Position numbers and translations under genes: made by a program. The notes below the pieces were generated by a model. That model was not told the DNA's origin and did not search any database. It saw only the letters and a program-made list of their open reading frames with translations. DNA of 64,000 nucleotides from NCBI RefSeq assembly GCF_034479515.1, contig NZ_CP140152.1, positions 62,001 to 126,000 of the forward strand. The letters run 5' to 3'. Position 1 is the stretch's first letter, and every line of letters starts with the position of its first letter. Below, piece after piece: positions 32,077-41,962 of the stretch. This stretch comes from Duganella zoogloeoides (lineage in GTDB: Bacteria; Pseudomonadota; Gammaproteobacteria; Burkholderiales; Burkholderiaceae_D).

Positions 32077-34236
32077 TTATTCGGCGTTCATTTCCTTGAG
32101 CAGGTTGTCGGCGTGGTCCACGTGTTTCATGTTCCACAGGATGTAGCGCAGGTCGACCTGGATCGAGCGCGTCATGGCCTTGTTGAAGTCCCAGTCCGAG
32201 ATGATCGAATCGAGCGTGCCGTCAAAGGCCAGGCCGATCCATTCACCTTTGCTGTTGAGCGCGGCCGAGCCGGAGTTGCCGCCCGTGATGTCCAGCGTGG
32301 CCAGGTAGGCAACCGGTACCGATTTCAGCGTCGGGTCGACATATTTGCCGAAGTCCTTGGCCTTGATCGCGGCCAGCTGCGCTTTCGGCGCGTTGAACTC
32401 GCCGGTGCCGGTGGCTTTGGCGGCCACGCCAGCGACGGTGGTGAACGCTTTCCAGTCGCTGCCATCGGAACCCGGCTGGCGGCCGGCGATCTGGCCGAAG
32501 GTCACGCGCAGGGTGCTGTTGGCGTCAGGATAAACGGCCTGGCCTTTGCTGTTCATGTAAGCAATTTTTGCTTTCATGTAGTTGGCATAGGCTTCCTGCA
32601 GCTTGCCGCCCAGTGCTTCCTCTTTCTCTTCGTCTTTCAGATCCGGGCCGTACAGCGCCACGGCGGCCTGGATGAAGCTGTCGTCGCTGGCCTTGAAGTC
32701 CGCCGGTTTTTTATCGATCCACGCAGTGCGCACGGCGGCGTCGCCCAGCTTGCTGCCAGCATACAATTTGTCCAGTGCCGCTTGCAGGTCGGCCTTGCTC
32801 ATACCGTCCTTGATGCCCAGTACCTTGTCGAAGGCGGCGTTGCGCTGCTTGGCTGGCTCGGCGGCGTACTTGACCAGGCTGTTCAGGATCAGCGCCTTGT
32901 CCACTTTCTCGTCATAGTTGCGCACCAGTGCTGCGACGCTCGACTTGATGCGCGGTACGTCGCGGACCTGGTAGCCCGACTTGCGCTCGGTGTCCGGCTT
33001 GGTGTTTTCGTTGGCCAGGCGGTACAACATGCGTGCCGTGTTCAGCAGGCGTGGCTTGGACGACGACAGGAAATAGTCGCGCTTGGTCTCCGCGTCACGC
33101 TCGGCGATCAGCTTTTCCACGGCTGCGATGTCGGCGCCGAATTCCTTTTTACGGGCGGCATCGGCATTGATCCACTGTTTCAGCGCTTCATGCTCGGCGG
33201 TCTTGCGGGCCAGCATGTCGCTGCCGGCGTACGAGTCCAGCATGCCCTGGCGGTTCTTGTAGTAGTTGTTGATGCTGGCCACTTGCGACGCGTACTTGAG
33301 CGCGGTGTCCTTGTTGTCCTTGGTGGTCTCGGCAATGATCGCCAGGCTCTCGCCCGACGATTTCACGAAGGCCGGGTAGCTCCAGTCGAACGTGTAGGCC
33401 ACTTCCGATGGCAGGCGGTGGCGGTTGGTGCGGCCAGGGTAGCCCAGGACCATGACGAAGTCGCCTTCCTTGACGCCTTCCTTGGCCAGCTTCAGATAGT
33501 GCTGAGGCACGTACGGCACATTGTCCTCGCTGAAGTCGGCAGCCTTGCCGTCGCGGCTCACGTAGGCGCGGTAGAAACCGTAGTCGCCGGTGTGGCGCGG
33601 CCACATCCAGTTGTCGGTGTCGCCACCGAATTTACCCACGCCTTCAGGCGGTGCGTGCACCAGGCGCACGTCGCGGATTTCCAGTTGCTTGATCAGGTAG
33701 AACTCGAGGCCGCCGTAGAACGACGACACGGTGCAGCGGTGGCCGGCGTCCTTTTCGCACTCGGCCTGGATGCTCTTGGTGTTTTTCTCGATCGCGTCGA
33801 GGCGGGCCTTGCCGTCGAGCTTGGCGACGGCCGCAGTGATCACCTGCTTGCTGACGTCGGTCACGGCCTTGGTGACGAAAATGCGGCTGCCTGGGGCGGC
33901 CGGCAGCTCTTCGCTCAGGGTCTTGGCCAGGAAGCCGTTGGCCAGCAGGTCACGCTCGGGCGTGGAATTGTGGGCCACGCTGCCATACACGCAGTGGTGG
34001 TTGGTGGCGACCAGGCCTTGCGGCGAGACGAACGAGGCCGAGCAGCCGCCCAGGCTGACGATGGCGCCCATCGGGAACTCGGTGAGCTTGGTCAGCGAGG
34101 CAGGGTCGAGCGCCAGGCCGGCGGCTTTCAGTTGATTCGCTACTTGTGGCAGCTGTTGCGGCATCCACATGCCTTCGTCGGCGTGGGCGGCAGCGGTGGT
34201 GCTCAGGATGGCGAGCGCGATCAGTGTCTTATACAT
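32077..34236 (-). CDS. S46-family dipeptidyl-peptidase (DPP7-like)
   Basis: This secreted serine peptidase has 719 residues with a signal peptide (MYKTLIALAILSTTAAAHAD). It has a split chymotrypsin-like catalytic core: His in GLVATNHHCVYGSVAHNS, Asp in the VGKFGGDTDNWMWPRHTGDY region, and Ser in LDITGGNSGSAALNSKGEW. The middle 300 residues form the helical domain that clamps the substrate N-terminus. The specificity position sits in LAFDGTLDS with Gly, as in DPP7 (hydrophobic P1), rather than the Arg of acidic-specific DPP11; this comparison is from memory. It frees dipeptides from oligopeptides in the periplasm. Confidence 0.92.
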   Translation of the reverse strand: MYKTLIALAILSTTAAAHADEGMWMPQQLPQVANQLKAAGLALDPASLTKLTEFPMGAIVSLGGCSASFVSPQGLVATNHHCVYGSVAHNSTPERDLLANGFLAKTLSEELPAAPGSRIFVTKAVTDVSKQVITAAVAKLDGKARLDAIEKNTKSIQAECEKDAGHRCTVSSFYGGLEFYLIKQLEIRDVRLVHAPPEGVGKFGGDTDNWMWPRHTGDYGFYRAYVSRDGKAADFSEDNVPYVPQHYLKLAKEGVKEGDFVMVLGYPGRTNRHRLPSEVAYTFDWSYPAFVKSSGESLAIIAETTKDNKDTALKYASQVASINNYYKNRQGMLDSYAGSDMLARKTAEHEALKQWINADAARKKEFGADIAAVEKLIAERDAETKRDYFLSSSKPRLLNTARMLYRLANENTKPDTERKSGYQVRDVPRIKSSVAALVRNYDEKVDKALILNSLVKYAAEPAKQRNAAFDKVLGIKDGMSKADLQAALDKLYAGSKLGDAAVRTAWIDKKPADFKASDDSFIQAAVALYGPDLKDEEKEEALGGKLQEAYANYMKAKIAYMNSKGQAVYPDANSTLRVTFGQIAGRQPGSDGSDWKAFTTVAGVAAKATGTGEFNAPKAQLAAIKAKDFGKYVDPTLKSVPVAYLATLDITGGNSGSAALNSKGEWIGLAFDGTLDSIISDWDFNKAMTRSIQVDLRYILWNMKHVDHADNLLKEMNAE

Positions 34237-34293
34237 TTGTTATATATCGTTTTCCAAAGTGGTGATTGGGAACAGCGGGAGGAGTATATCAAC

Positions 34294-34337
34294 AAAAAAA
34301 AGCCCTGCGCATCCACGGCTGTGGATGGCAGGGCTTT
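34294..34337 (-). terminator. rho-independent terminator of the b561/YceI operon
   Basis: On the minus strand AAAGCCCTGC-CATCCAC / GTGGATG-CGCAGGGCTTT folds into a long stem and is followed by eight T residues, 18 bases after the last YceI stop codon. Confidence 0.9.
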
Positions 34338-34354
34338 GTTGCAATGCCGGGGAA

Positions 34355-34927
34355 TCAGTCGGCTTTGATGGCTTCGATCTGGATTGCCAGCTTGACTTCC
34401 GGCGAGAATGCGGGCAGACCGATATTGAGGCCGAAGTCGCTGCGCTTGAACTCGGCGGTGGCGTCGGCGCCGCACGCTTCCTTCTTGTAGCGCGGATGCA
34501 TGATGCATTTGAACTTGTCGATCTTCAGCGACACCGGCTTGGTCACGCCCATCATGGTCAGCTCGCCATCCACGCCCACCAGCTTGTCCCCCTCGAACTT
34601 GAAGGTTTTGCCGACGTAGGTCATGGTCGGATACTTGGCCACGTTGAACATGGTGTCGTCCTTGGCGTGCTTGTTCATCGCATCGAGGCCGAAGTCGATC
34701 GAGTCGGCCTCGATCTTGACGTTCAGCGCGCCGGTCTTGGCTGCCGGATCGAGCGTTACCGTGCCGCTGCTCTTGTTGAACTTGCCGCGCCAGACCGACA
34801 GGCCCATGTGGTCGGCCTCGAAGCTCGGGAACGTGTGGGTCGGGTCGAGATTGTAGGTCGTGCTCGCCGCCATCGACGAGGCGGTGGCGGCGGTCAACAG
34901 CGTGGCGATCAGTAACTTCAGCTTCAT
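34355..34927 (-). CDS. YceI-family periplasmic lipid-binding protein (1)
   Basis: The protein has 190 residues with a signal peptide (MKLKLLIATLLTAATASSMA). The lipocalin-like YceI domain shows YNLDPTHTFPSFEADHMGLS, VWRGKFNKSSGTVTLDPAAK, NVAKYPTMTYVGKTFKFEGD and AEFKRSDFGLNIGLPAFSPE. YceI proteins bind polyisoprenoids such as ubiquinone precursors in the periplasm. It is the last gene of a three-gene set with a second YceI protein and cytochrome b561, a common pairing that points to a role in periplasmic quinone or redox homeostasis. It contains Cys residues (KCIMHPRYKKEACG) absent from its neighbour. Confidence 0.92.
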   Translation of the reverse strand: MKLKLLIATLLTAATASSMAASTTYNLDPTHTFPSFEADHMGLSVWRGKFNKSSGTVTLDPAAKTGALNVKIEADSIDFGLDAMNKHAKDDTMFNVAKYPTMTYVGKTFKFEGDKLVGVDGELTMMGVTKPVSLKIDKFKCIMHPRYKKEACGADATAEFKRSDFGLNIGLPAFSPEVKLAIQIEAIKAD

Positions 34928-34941
34928 GCGAGGTATCTCCC

Positions 34942-34960
34942 TGGTGGTGGTGGTGGTGGT
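34942..34960. repeat. (TGG)n trinucleotide repeat between yceI genes
   Basis: Six tandem TGG units lie in the 39-base gap between the two YceI genes, on the 5' side of the downstream gene's ribosome site. The length could change by slippage and alter spacing, but no evidence of variation is available. Confidence 0.7.
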
Positions 34961-34966
34961 GATTGA

Positions 34967-35518
34967 TTAGCCGGCGACGACGTGGAACTTCAGGACCACT
35001 TCATCGGCAACCATGCTGGTGTCTTTCCATTCACCTTCGCCGATATTGTAGGCCAGGCGCTTGATCGGCAGGGCGCCGTCGAATACCTGCTTGCCGCCTT
35101 CGGTTTTCACGGTCAGCGGGAAGGTGACGTCGGTGGTCTTGCCCTTGACGGTCAGCTTGCCGGTGACGGTCAATTTACCGGCGCCGGCTGCCTTGATCGA
35201 GCTCGAGACGAACGTCGCTTTCGGGAACTGGGCGGCGTTGAACCATTCTTTCTTTGCCACTTCCTTGTTGTAGTCGGGGTCGCCCATGTCGAGGCTGGCC
35301 GTTTCCACTTCCACGGTCGCTTTCGATGCGTCCGGCTTGGCCGCGTCGTAGTCGATGGTGGCGGTGAATTTCTTGAATTTCGACTCGATCGGCACGTTCA
35401 TCTGCTTGAAGGTGGCGCTGACCGTGGATTTGGCCGGATCGGCCTTGAGTGCTGCGGCGCCGGCGATCAGGCTCACGCCCAGCAGGGAGACGAAGGCAAG
35501 TTTGTTCAGGGTTTTCAT
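34967..35518 (-). CDS. YceI-family periplasmic protein (2)
   Basis: The protein has 183 residues with a signal peptide (MKTLNKLAFVSLLGVSLIAG, cleaved near AGAAA). YceI motifs are DPAKSTVSATFKQMNVPIES, KFKKFTATIDYDAAKPDASK, FNAAQFPKATFVSSSIKAAG and LPIKRLAYNIGEGEWKDTSM. This is the GEW subclass found next to cytochrome b561. It follows the b561 gene by 30 bases and precedes the other YceI gene. Two divergent paralogues in one operon suggest binding of different isoprenoid ligands; this is inference. Confidence 0.92.
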   Translation of the reverse strand: MKTLNKLAFVSLLGVSLIAGAAALKADPAKSTVSATFKQMNVPIESKFKKFTATIDYDAAKPDASKATVEVETASLDMGDPDYNKEVAKKEWFNAAQFPKATFVSSSIKAAGAGKLTVTGKLTVKGKTTDVTFPLTVKTEGGKQVFDGALPIKRLAYNIGEGEWKDTSMVADEVVLKFHVVAG

Positions 35519-35548
35519 GTGGGGCTCCGGGTAAGTAAAGTCGCGGGA

Positions 35549-36076
35549 TTAGAACGGCAGCATGCGTTTGAGCGTGGTGTCGCGGTCGAAAAAGTGATGC
35601 TTGAGGGCGGCCAGGGCATGGGCCACGACTGCGCCCGCCATGGTCATGACCAGGACGTAGTGCACCGTCTTCAACAGCGCCTTGAGTTCGGGGTCGGGGG
35701 CGATGATCATCGGCAGTTGCACCAGCTTCAGGTACACCACCGGCACGCCGGCCGCGCTGCCGTACAGGTAGCCGGAAATCGGCGCGGCAAACATCAGGAA
35801 GTACAGCAGGTAATGCATGCCTTCGGCCAGCTTGTGCTGGAGCGGAGGAATGCTGGCCAGTGCCGCAGGCGGCTTGTGCGACAGGCGCCACAGCAGGCGT
35901 ATCGCCACCAGGGCCAGTACCGTCACACCGATCCATTTATGCCAGGAAAAGTATTTGAGCTTGGTGGGCGAGAAGCCGGGAATGGCAACCATGGTCAGCC
36001 CGAGGAAAAAGGCTGCGATGATCATCACGGCGATCAGCCAGTGCAGGAGCATGGCTGTCTTGGTATAGCGTTGCAT
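35549..36076 (-). CDS. cytochrome b561
   Basis: This di-haem membrane protein of 175 residues has four helices: MLLHWLIAVMIIAAFFLGLT, HKWIGVTVLALVAIRLLWRL, MHYLLYFLMFAAPISGYLYG and VHYVLVMTMAGAVVAHALAA. The His residues in LLHWL, HKWIG, MHYLL and VAHALAALKHHFF are the expected haem ligands. YodB/CybB-type b561 proteins move electrons between membrane quinol and acceptors such as superoxide. It is the first gene of the b561-YceI-YceI operon. Confidence 0.93.
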   Translation of the reverse strand: MQRYTKTAMLLHWLIAVMIIAAFFLGLTMVAIPGFSPTKLKYFSWHKWIGVTVLALVAIRLLWRLSHKPPAALASIPPLQHKLAEGMHYLLYFLMFAAPISGYLYGSAAGVPVVYLKLVQLPMIIAPDPELKALLKTVHYVLVMTMAGAVVAHALAALKHHFFDRDTTLKRMLPF

Positions 36077-36163
36077 AGGTGCTCCAGAAATTAGTACGTG
36101 TTAGGACTAAATCGGACTATAGCAAACAAATAATTCTTTTGCTTAACTTTGCATTAAACCAGA

Positions 36164-36200
36164 ATAAAAAAGCCCCCGGAACTTTTCAGTTGCGGGGGCT
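36164..36200 (-). terminator. rho-independent terminator of purB
   Basis: On the minus strand AGCCCCCG / CGGGGGCT with a 14-base loop is followed by six or seven T residues, 27 bases after the purB stop. Confidence 0.9.
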
Positions 36201-36226
36201 AGTGTAAGCGAGATTTCTTTAATTTA

Positions 36227-37672
<1,446 letters not shown>

Positions 37673-37732
37673 TTATACTCACCACCGATCTTCAACCCCG
37701 GCCTGTGCTTCGGTCATCTACGTTAGCGTGCT

Positions 37733-38341
37733 ATGAAACTCATCGGTTCCCTCGGCAGTCCTTATGTGCGCAAAGTGCGCGTTGTGCTGGCCGAGAAAAA
37801 ACTCGACTACCAGTTCGAACTGGAAAATGTCTGGGCGCCCGATACCGCCATCAGCAAGCTCAACCCGCTGGGCAAGGTGCCCAGCCTGGTCATGGACGAC
37901 GGCTCGGTGATGATCGATTCGCGCGTGATGGTCGAGTACCTCGATACGCTCACGCCCGTGTGCAAGCTGCTGCCGGCCAACAGCCGCGACCGCGCCGACG
38001 TCAAGTGCTGGGAAGCGCTGGCCGACGGCATCATCGACGCGGCGGTCATCGTGCGCCTCGAGCGCCTGCGGCCGATCGAGCTGCAAAGCGAGGACTGGGT
38101 GGCGCGCCAGCAGGGCAAGGTCAAGCTGGGCCTGGCCGCGCTGTCCGACAAGCTCGGCGACCTGCCTTACTGCATGGGCAAGAATTACTCGCTGGCCGAC
38201 GTCGCGGTCGGCTGCACGCTGGGCTGGCTGGCATTCCGTTTCCCGCACATCGGCTGGCGCGACGACCACGCCAACCTGGCGCGCCTGTTCGACAAGCTGT
38301 CCGAGCGCCAGTCGTTCAAGGACACTTTCCCGTCCGCCTGA
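37733..38341 (+). CDS. glutathione S-transferase, YibF-like
   Basis: The protein has 202 residues with a thioredoxin-fold N-terminus (MKLIGSLGSPYVRKVRVVLA), the cis-Pro/gamma-Glu binding block NPLGKVPSLVMDDGSVMIDS and an all-helical C-terminal domain (ALADGIIDAAVIVRLERLRP, YSLADVAVGCTLGWLAFRFP). The closest pattern I recall is E. coli YibF, which shares the SPxVRK start. It stands 3 bases before the LacI-type gene, so the two may be transcribed together although no functional link is apparent. Confidence 0.9.
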   Translation: MKLIGSLGSPYVRKVRVVLAEKKLDYQFELENVWAPDTAISKLNPLGKVPSLVMDDGSVMIDSRVMVEYLDTLTPVCKLLPANSRDRADVKCWEALADGIIDAAVIVRLERLRPIELQSEDWVARQQGKVKLGLAALSDKLGDLPYCMGKNYSLADVAVGCTLGWLAFRFPHIGWRDDHANLARLFDKLSERQSFKDTFPSA

Positions 38342-38344
38342 GTG

Positions 38345-39406
38345 ATGGCCGACTCCAAGCCGTCCGCCGACGACAGCAACCCGTCCGCCGCCCAGCAGCG
38401 GCGCCTGCAAATGGCCGACATTGCGCGCCTGGCCGGCGTGTCCACGTCCACCGTCTCGCGCGCGCTCGCCGGCAGCAAACTGGTCAGTGAAGAGACGCGG
38501 GTGCGCATCATGGAACTGGCGCGCTCGCTCAAGTACACGATCAATATCGGCGCGCAAAACCTGCGCATGAAGCAGAACCGCACCATCGGCGTGGTGATCC
38601 CGTACGACCACAACACGCGCCAGCACCTGTCCGACCCGTTCTTCCTCGGCATGCTCGGCAGCCTGGCCGATGCGCTCACCGAACTCGGCTTCGACATGCT
38701 GGTCTCGCGCGTGGACGCCGACGAACTCGACGCTGCCGCCGCGCCGTTCGACACCGGCCGCGTGATCGGCATCGTGCTGATCGGCCAGTGGCGCCACCAC
38801 GACCAGTTGAACCAGCTGGCCGCGCGCCACGTGCCGATCGTGGTGTGGGGCGCGCAGCTGCCGCAGCAGCTGTACTGCACCGTGGGCGGCGACAACGTCA
38901 CCGGCGGCGAGCTGGCGGTGGACCATCTGCTGGCAGAAGGCCGGCGCCGCATCGCCTTCTTCGGCGACATCAACCTGCCCGAGGTCGGGCTGCGCTATGC
39001 CGGCTACTGCCGCGCCTTGCAGCGCGCCGGCGTGGGCATCGATCCGGAACTGCTGGTGCCGGTATCGTTCCTGCCCTCGGGCGGACAGCAGGCGGTCGAG
39101 GAGCTGCTGCGCCGGGGCGTGGCGTTCGACGCCATCTTCGCCGGCTCCGACCTGCTGGCCATGATGTCGATTAACGCCATGCGCGAACACGGCCTCTACG
39201 TGCCGGGGCAGGTGGCGGTGGTCGGCTACGACGATATCGAATTGTCGAGCTATTTCCACCCGCCGCTGACCACGATCCGCCAGCCGATCCGCGAAGCGGG
39301 TCGGGCGCTGGTGACGTCGCTGCTGGAACTGATCGAGGGCCGCGAAGCGCCGTCGCAACAACTGCCGACCACCTTGGTCGTGCGCAGCAGTAGCCGCACA
39401 GTCTGA
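38345..39406 (+). CDS. suxR: LacI-family repressor of the sucrose locus
   Basis: The protein has 353 residues; the ATG at 38345 is preferred to the adjoining GTG at 38342. The LacI helix-turn-helix is RLQMADIARLAGVSTSTVSR followed by ALAGSKLVSEETRVRIMELA. The hinge and periplasmic-binding-like effector domain follow (TIGVVIPYDHNTRQHLSDPF, VVGYDDIELSSYFHPPLTTI). It sits immediately upstream of the receptor/amylosucrase/fructokinase/transporter genes, as suxR does in Xanthomonas. Two LacI-type palindromes flank the promoter region of the next gene. The inducer is probably sucrose or a derivative. Confidence 0.88.
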   Translation: MADSKPSADDSNPSAAQQRRLQMADIARLAGVSTSTVSRALAGSKLVSEETRVRIMELARSLKYTINIGAQNLRMKQNRTIGVVIPYDHNTRQHLSDPFFLGMLGSLADALTELGFDMLVSRVDADELDAAAAPFDTGRVIGIVLIGQWRHHDQLNQLAARHVPIVVWGAQLPQQLYCTVGGDNVTGGELAVDHLLAEGRRRIAFFGDINLPEVGLRYAGYCRALQRAGVGIDPELLVPVSFLPSGGQQAVEELLRRGVAFDAIFAGSDLLAMMSINAMREHGLYVPGQVAVVGYDDIELSSYFHPPLTTIRQPIREAGRALVTSLLELIEGREAPSQQLPTTLVVRSSSRTV

Positions 39407-39420
39407 GGATTGTGGGGTTT

Positions 39421-39436
39421 ATGCAACCGATTGCAT
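39421..39436 (+). promoter_or_regulatory. LacI-type operator O1
   Basis: ATGCAACCGATTGCAT is a 16-bp palindrome with one mismatch and the central CG typical of LacI/GalR operators. It is 14 bases after the repressor gene stop. An almost identical site lies 110 bp downstream (39531-39546). Confidence 0.85.
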
Positions 39437-39530
39437 AACTATTTATACCGCAGCGCAGCAATCCAAATCTCTTTGTTCCCAGCTAGATTCCAGATGATCA
39501 TTCTGCATGGATGGCTTTGTGCAACACGGT

Positions 39531-39546
39531 ATGCAATCGATTGCAT
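39531..39546 (+). promoter_or_regulatory. LacI-type operator O2
   Basis: ATGCAATCGATTGCAT is a perfect 16-bp palindrome with central CG, 80 bases before the receptor start. Together with the site at 39421-39436 it brackets the probable promoter. The centre-to-centre spacing of 110 bp is close to a whole number of helical turns, so a repression loop is possible. Confidence 0.88.
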
Positions 39547-39625
39547 TAATTTTCATTCCGGTGAATAATGGCATATCTGCTCAATAATGCAGCAGAGCAA
39601 AACGACAACAACACCGGAGATCACC

Positions 39626-41944
39626 ATGATACAAAGCACCCCCAAACTGGGCGGCATCGCCGCCGCTGTCGCGATCGCCATGCTGCACCTGGGCGCCCAC
39701 GCACAAGACACCACCGCTGCCGCACCGGCAGCCCAGCCAGACGGCCTGAACATGGAGCGCGTGATCGTCACCGGCACCACGCTCGGCTCGTCGAAGATGA
39801 AGTCGAGCGTGTCGATCAGTACCATTGAAGGCGATGCCATCCAGAACGCCGCGCCGCTCAGCGCCGCTGAAGTGCTGCGCTCGGTGCCGGGCGTGCGCGC
39901 CGAATCGTCGGGTGGCGAAGGCAACGCCAACATCACCGTGCGCGGTGTGCCGGTTTCGGCCGGCGGCGCGCGCTACGTGCAGATCCAGGAAGACGGCCTG
40001 CCGGTACTGCAATTCGGCGACTTCAACTTCACCACGCCCGACAGCTTCGTCAAGATCGACAGCACGCTCGACCACCTGGAAGTGGTGCGCGGCGGCTCGG
40101 CCTCCACGCTGGCCACCAACGCCCCGGGCGGCATCATCAACTTCATCACCAAGACCGGCGAAGAGCAGGGCGGCAAGATTGCGATCAGCCGCGGCCTCGG
40201 CTACGACGAAACCCGCTATGACTTCAGCTACGGCGCGCCGATCTCGGACAAGACCCGCTTCTTCATCGGCGGCAACTACCGCACCGGCGAAGGCGTGCGC
40301 GACACCGGCATGAGCACCGCCAGCGGCGGCCAGGTGCGCGGCAATATCACGCACGAACTCGACAACGGCTTCATCCGCCTGTCGTTCAAGCACCTCGACG
40401 ACAAGACCCCGACCGCGCTGCCGGTGCCGGTGAGCGTGAATAACCAGCACATCAGCGAAATCCCCGGCATTGACCCGCGCACGGTCAGCTTCTACTCGCC
40501 GTACTGGACCCGCGACGTGGTCCTGAGCAAGAACAACACGCCGGTCTCCACCGACGTCAACGACGGCCTGCACGTCAAGAGCAACACCTTCGGCCTCGAA
40601 GGCTCGTTCAAGCTCGGCGACGGCTGGACACTGTCGAACAACTTCCGCACCGCCGACAACAGTGGCCGTTTCACCGGCATCTTCGCCGGCAACAACGGCA
40701 CGGTCGGCAACTACACCATCGCCACCGGCCCGAACCGCGGCCAGGCCTACAACGGCCGCGCGTTTTCGGCCGTGGTGTTCAACACCTCGATCGACGACGC
40801 CGGCAACACCCTCAACGACACCAAGCTGTCGAAGACCTTCCAGCTCGGCGGCGGCGCCAGGCTGACCACCACGGCGGGCCTGTACCTGTCGAACCAGAAG
40901 CTGGCGCTGACCTGGAACTTCAACGAATACCTGATGCAGGCCACCGGCGACAAGCCGGCCCTGTTGCGCACTGCCAGCGCCACCCCGGGCCTGGTCGGCC
41001 CGGCCTTCGGCGGCTGCTGCTCGCGCGCCGTGGACATGGAATACAAGACCACGTCGCCGTACCTGAACGTCGGTTACGAAGTCGGTCCGGTCAACCTGGA
41101 CGCCAGCGTGCGCCGCGATAACCAGAAAGCCACCGGCACCGCCAACCTGGCCTCGGCCAGCACTTCGGCCAATGCCGTCAACGGCTTGCTGTACAACCCG
41201 GCCACCGAACAGATGGTCAACTACAAGGTGGACCATACTTCGTATTCGGTCGGTGGTAACTACCGCATCACCAGCAACCTGGCGGCGTTCGCGCGCGTGA
41301 GCGATGGCGTGGCCTTCAATGCCGACCGCATCCTGTTCGGCACCCCGCTCGACGGCAGCGCGCCGATCAACATCAACACCGTCAAGCAGTACGAGGGCGG
41401 CGTGAAATGGCGCAGCGGCGGCGTGAGCACGTTCGTCACCCTGTTCCAGGCCAAGACCGACGAGAGCAACTACGAAGCGACCACCCAGCGCAGCACCTCG
41501 AATCGCTACGACGCCAAGGGCGTGGAGCTGGAAGGCGCGTACAGCATCGGCGACTTCCGCATCACCGGCGGCGCCACCTACACCCACGCCAAGATCGTCG
41601 GGACCGCTGCGGCGGATGTCGCCAACATCGGCAACACCCCGCGCCGCCAGGCCAAGTGGATTTACCAGGTGGCGCCGAGCTACACCTTCGGCCAGGCGAC
41701 CGTGGGCGCCAGCGTGGTCGGCACCGGCAAGTCGTGGGGCGACGATGCGCACACCATCATCATGCCGTCGTACGCGATCGTCAACGCCTTCGTCAACTAC
41801 CGCGTGACCGAAAAGGCGACGGTTGCCCTCAGCGCCAACAACCTGTTCAACAAGATCGGCTACACCGAGATCGAAGGCGACGGCCATGCCGCGCGCTCGG
41901 TCACCGGCCGCGCCGTCAAGGCGACTGTCTCCTACGCGTTCTAA
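39626..41944 (+). CDS. suxA: TonB-dependent receptor, probable sucrose transporter (SuxA-like)
   Basis: The receptor has 772 residues from ATG 39626 (GGAG upstream); the signal peptide is MIQSTPKLGGIAAAVAIAML with cleavage near GAHAQ. There is a plug domain (ERVIVTGTTLGSSKMKSSVS, LSAAEVLRSVPGVRAESSGG, ITVRGVPVSAGGARYVQIQE) and an outer-membrane barrel ending KATVSYAF with terminal Phe. There is no STN domain, unlike the siderophore receptor at 16890. The position between a LacI repressor and amylosucrase matches suxA of Xanthomonas, an outer-membrane sucrose importer, so sucrose rather than iron is the likely ligand. Confidence 0.85.
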   Translation: MIQSTPKLGGIAAAVAIAMLHLGAHAQDTTAAAPAAQPDGLNMERVIVTGTTLGSSKMKSSVSISTIEGDAIQNAAPLSAAEVLRSVPGVRAESSGGEGNANITVRGVPVSAGGARYVQIQEDGLPVLQFGDFNFTTPDSFVKIDSTLDHLEVVRGGSASTLATNAPGGIINFITKTGEEQGGKIAISRGLGYDETRYDFSYGAPISDKTRFFIGGNYRTGEGVRDTGMSTASGGQVRGNITHELDNGFIRLSFKHLDDKTPTALPVPVSVNNQHISEIPGIDPRTVSFYSPYWTRDVVLSKNNTPVSTDVNDGLHVKSNTFGLEGSFKLGDGWTLSNNFRTADNSGRFTGIFAGNNGTVGNYTIATGPNRGQAYNGRAFSAVVFNTSIDDAGNTLNDTKLSKTFQLGGGARLTTTAGLYLSNQKLALTWNFNEYLMQATGDKPALLRTASATPGLVGPAFGGCCSRAVDMEYKTTSPYLNVGYEVGPVNLDASVRRDNQKATGTANLASASTSANAVNGLLYNPATEQMVNYKVDHTSYSVGGNYRITSNLAAFARVSDGVAFNADRILFGTPLDGSAPININTVKQYEGGVKWRSGGVSTFVTLFQAKTDESNYEATTQRSTSNRYDAKGVELEGAYSIGDFRITGGATYTHAKIVGTAAADVANIGNTPRRQAKWIYQVAPSYTFGQATVGASVVGTGKSWGDDAHTIIMPSYAIVNAFVNYRVTEKATVALSANNLFNKIGYTEIEGDGHAARSVTGRAVKATVSYAF

Positions 41945-41962
41945 TCAATCAAGCAACCGACC

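Noticed and set aside
32050..34368. A 772-codon plus-strand frame over the S46 peptidase
   Set aside because: It is antisense to a gene with signal peptide and catalytic triad; composition is typical of antisense translation in GC-rich DNA.
39581..41887. Long minus-strand frame over the sucrose receptor
   Set aside because: The plus frame shows signal peptide, plug and barrel. The antisense product has no recognisable motif.
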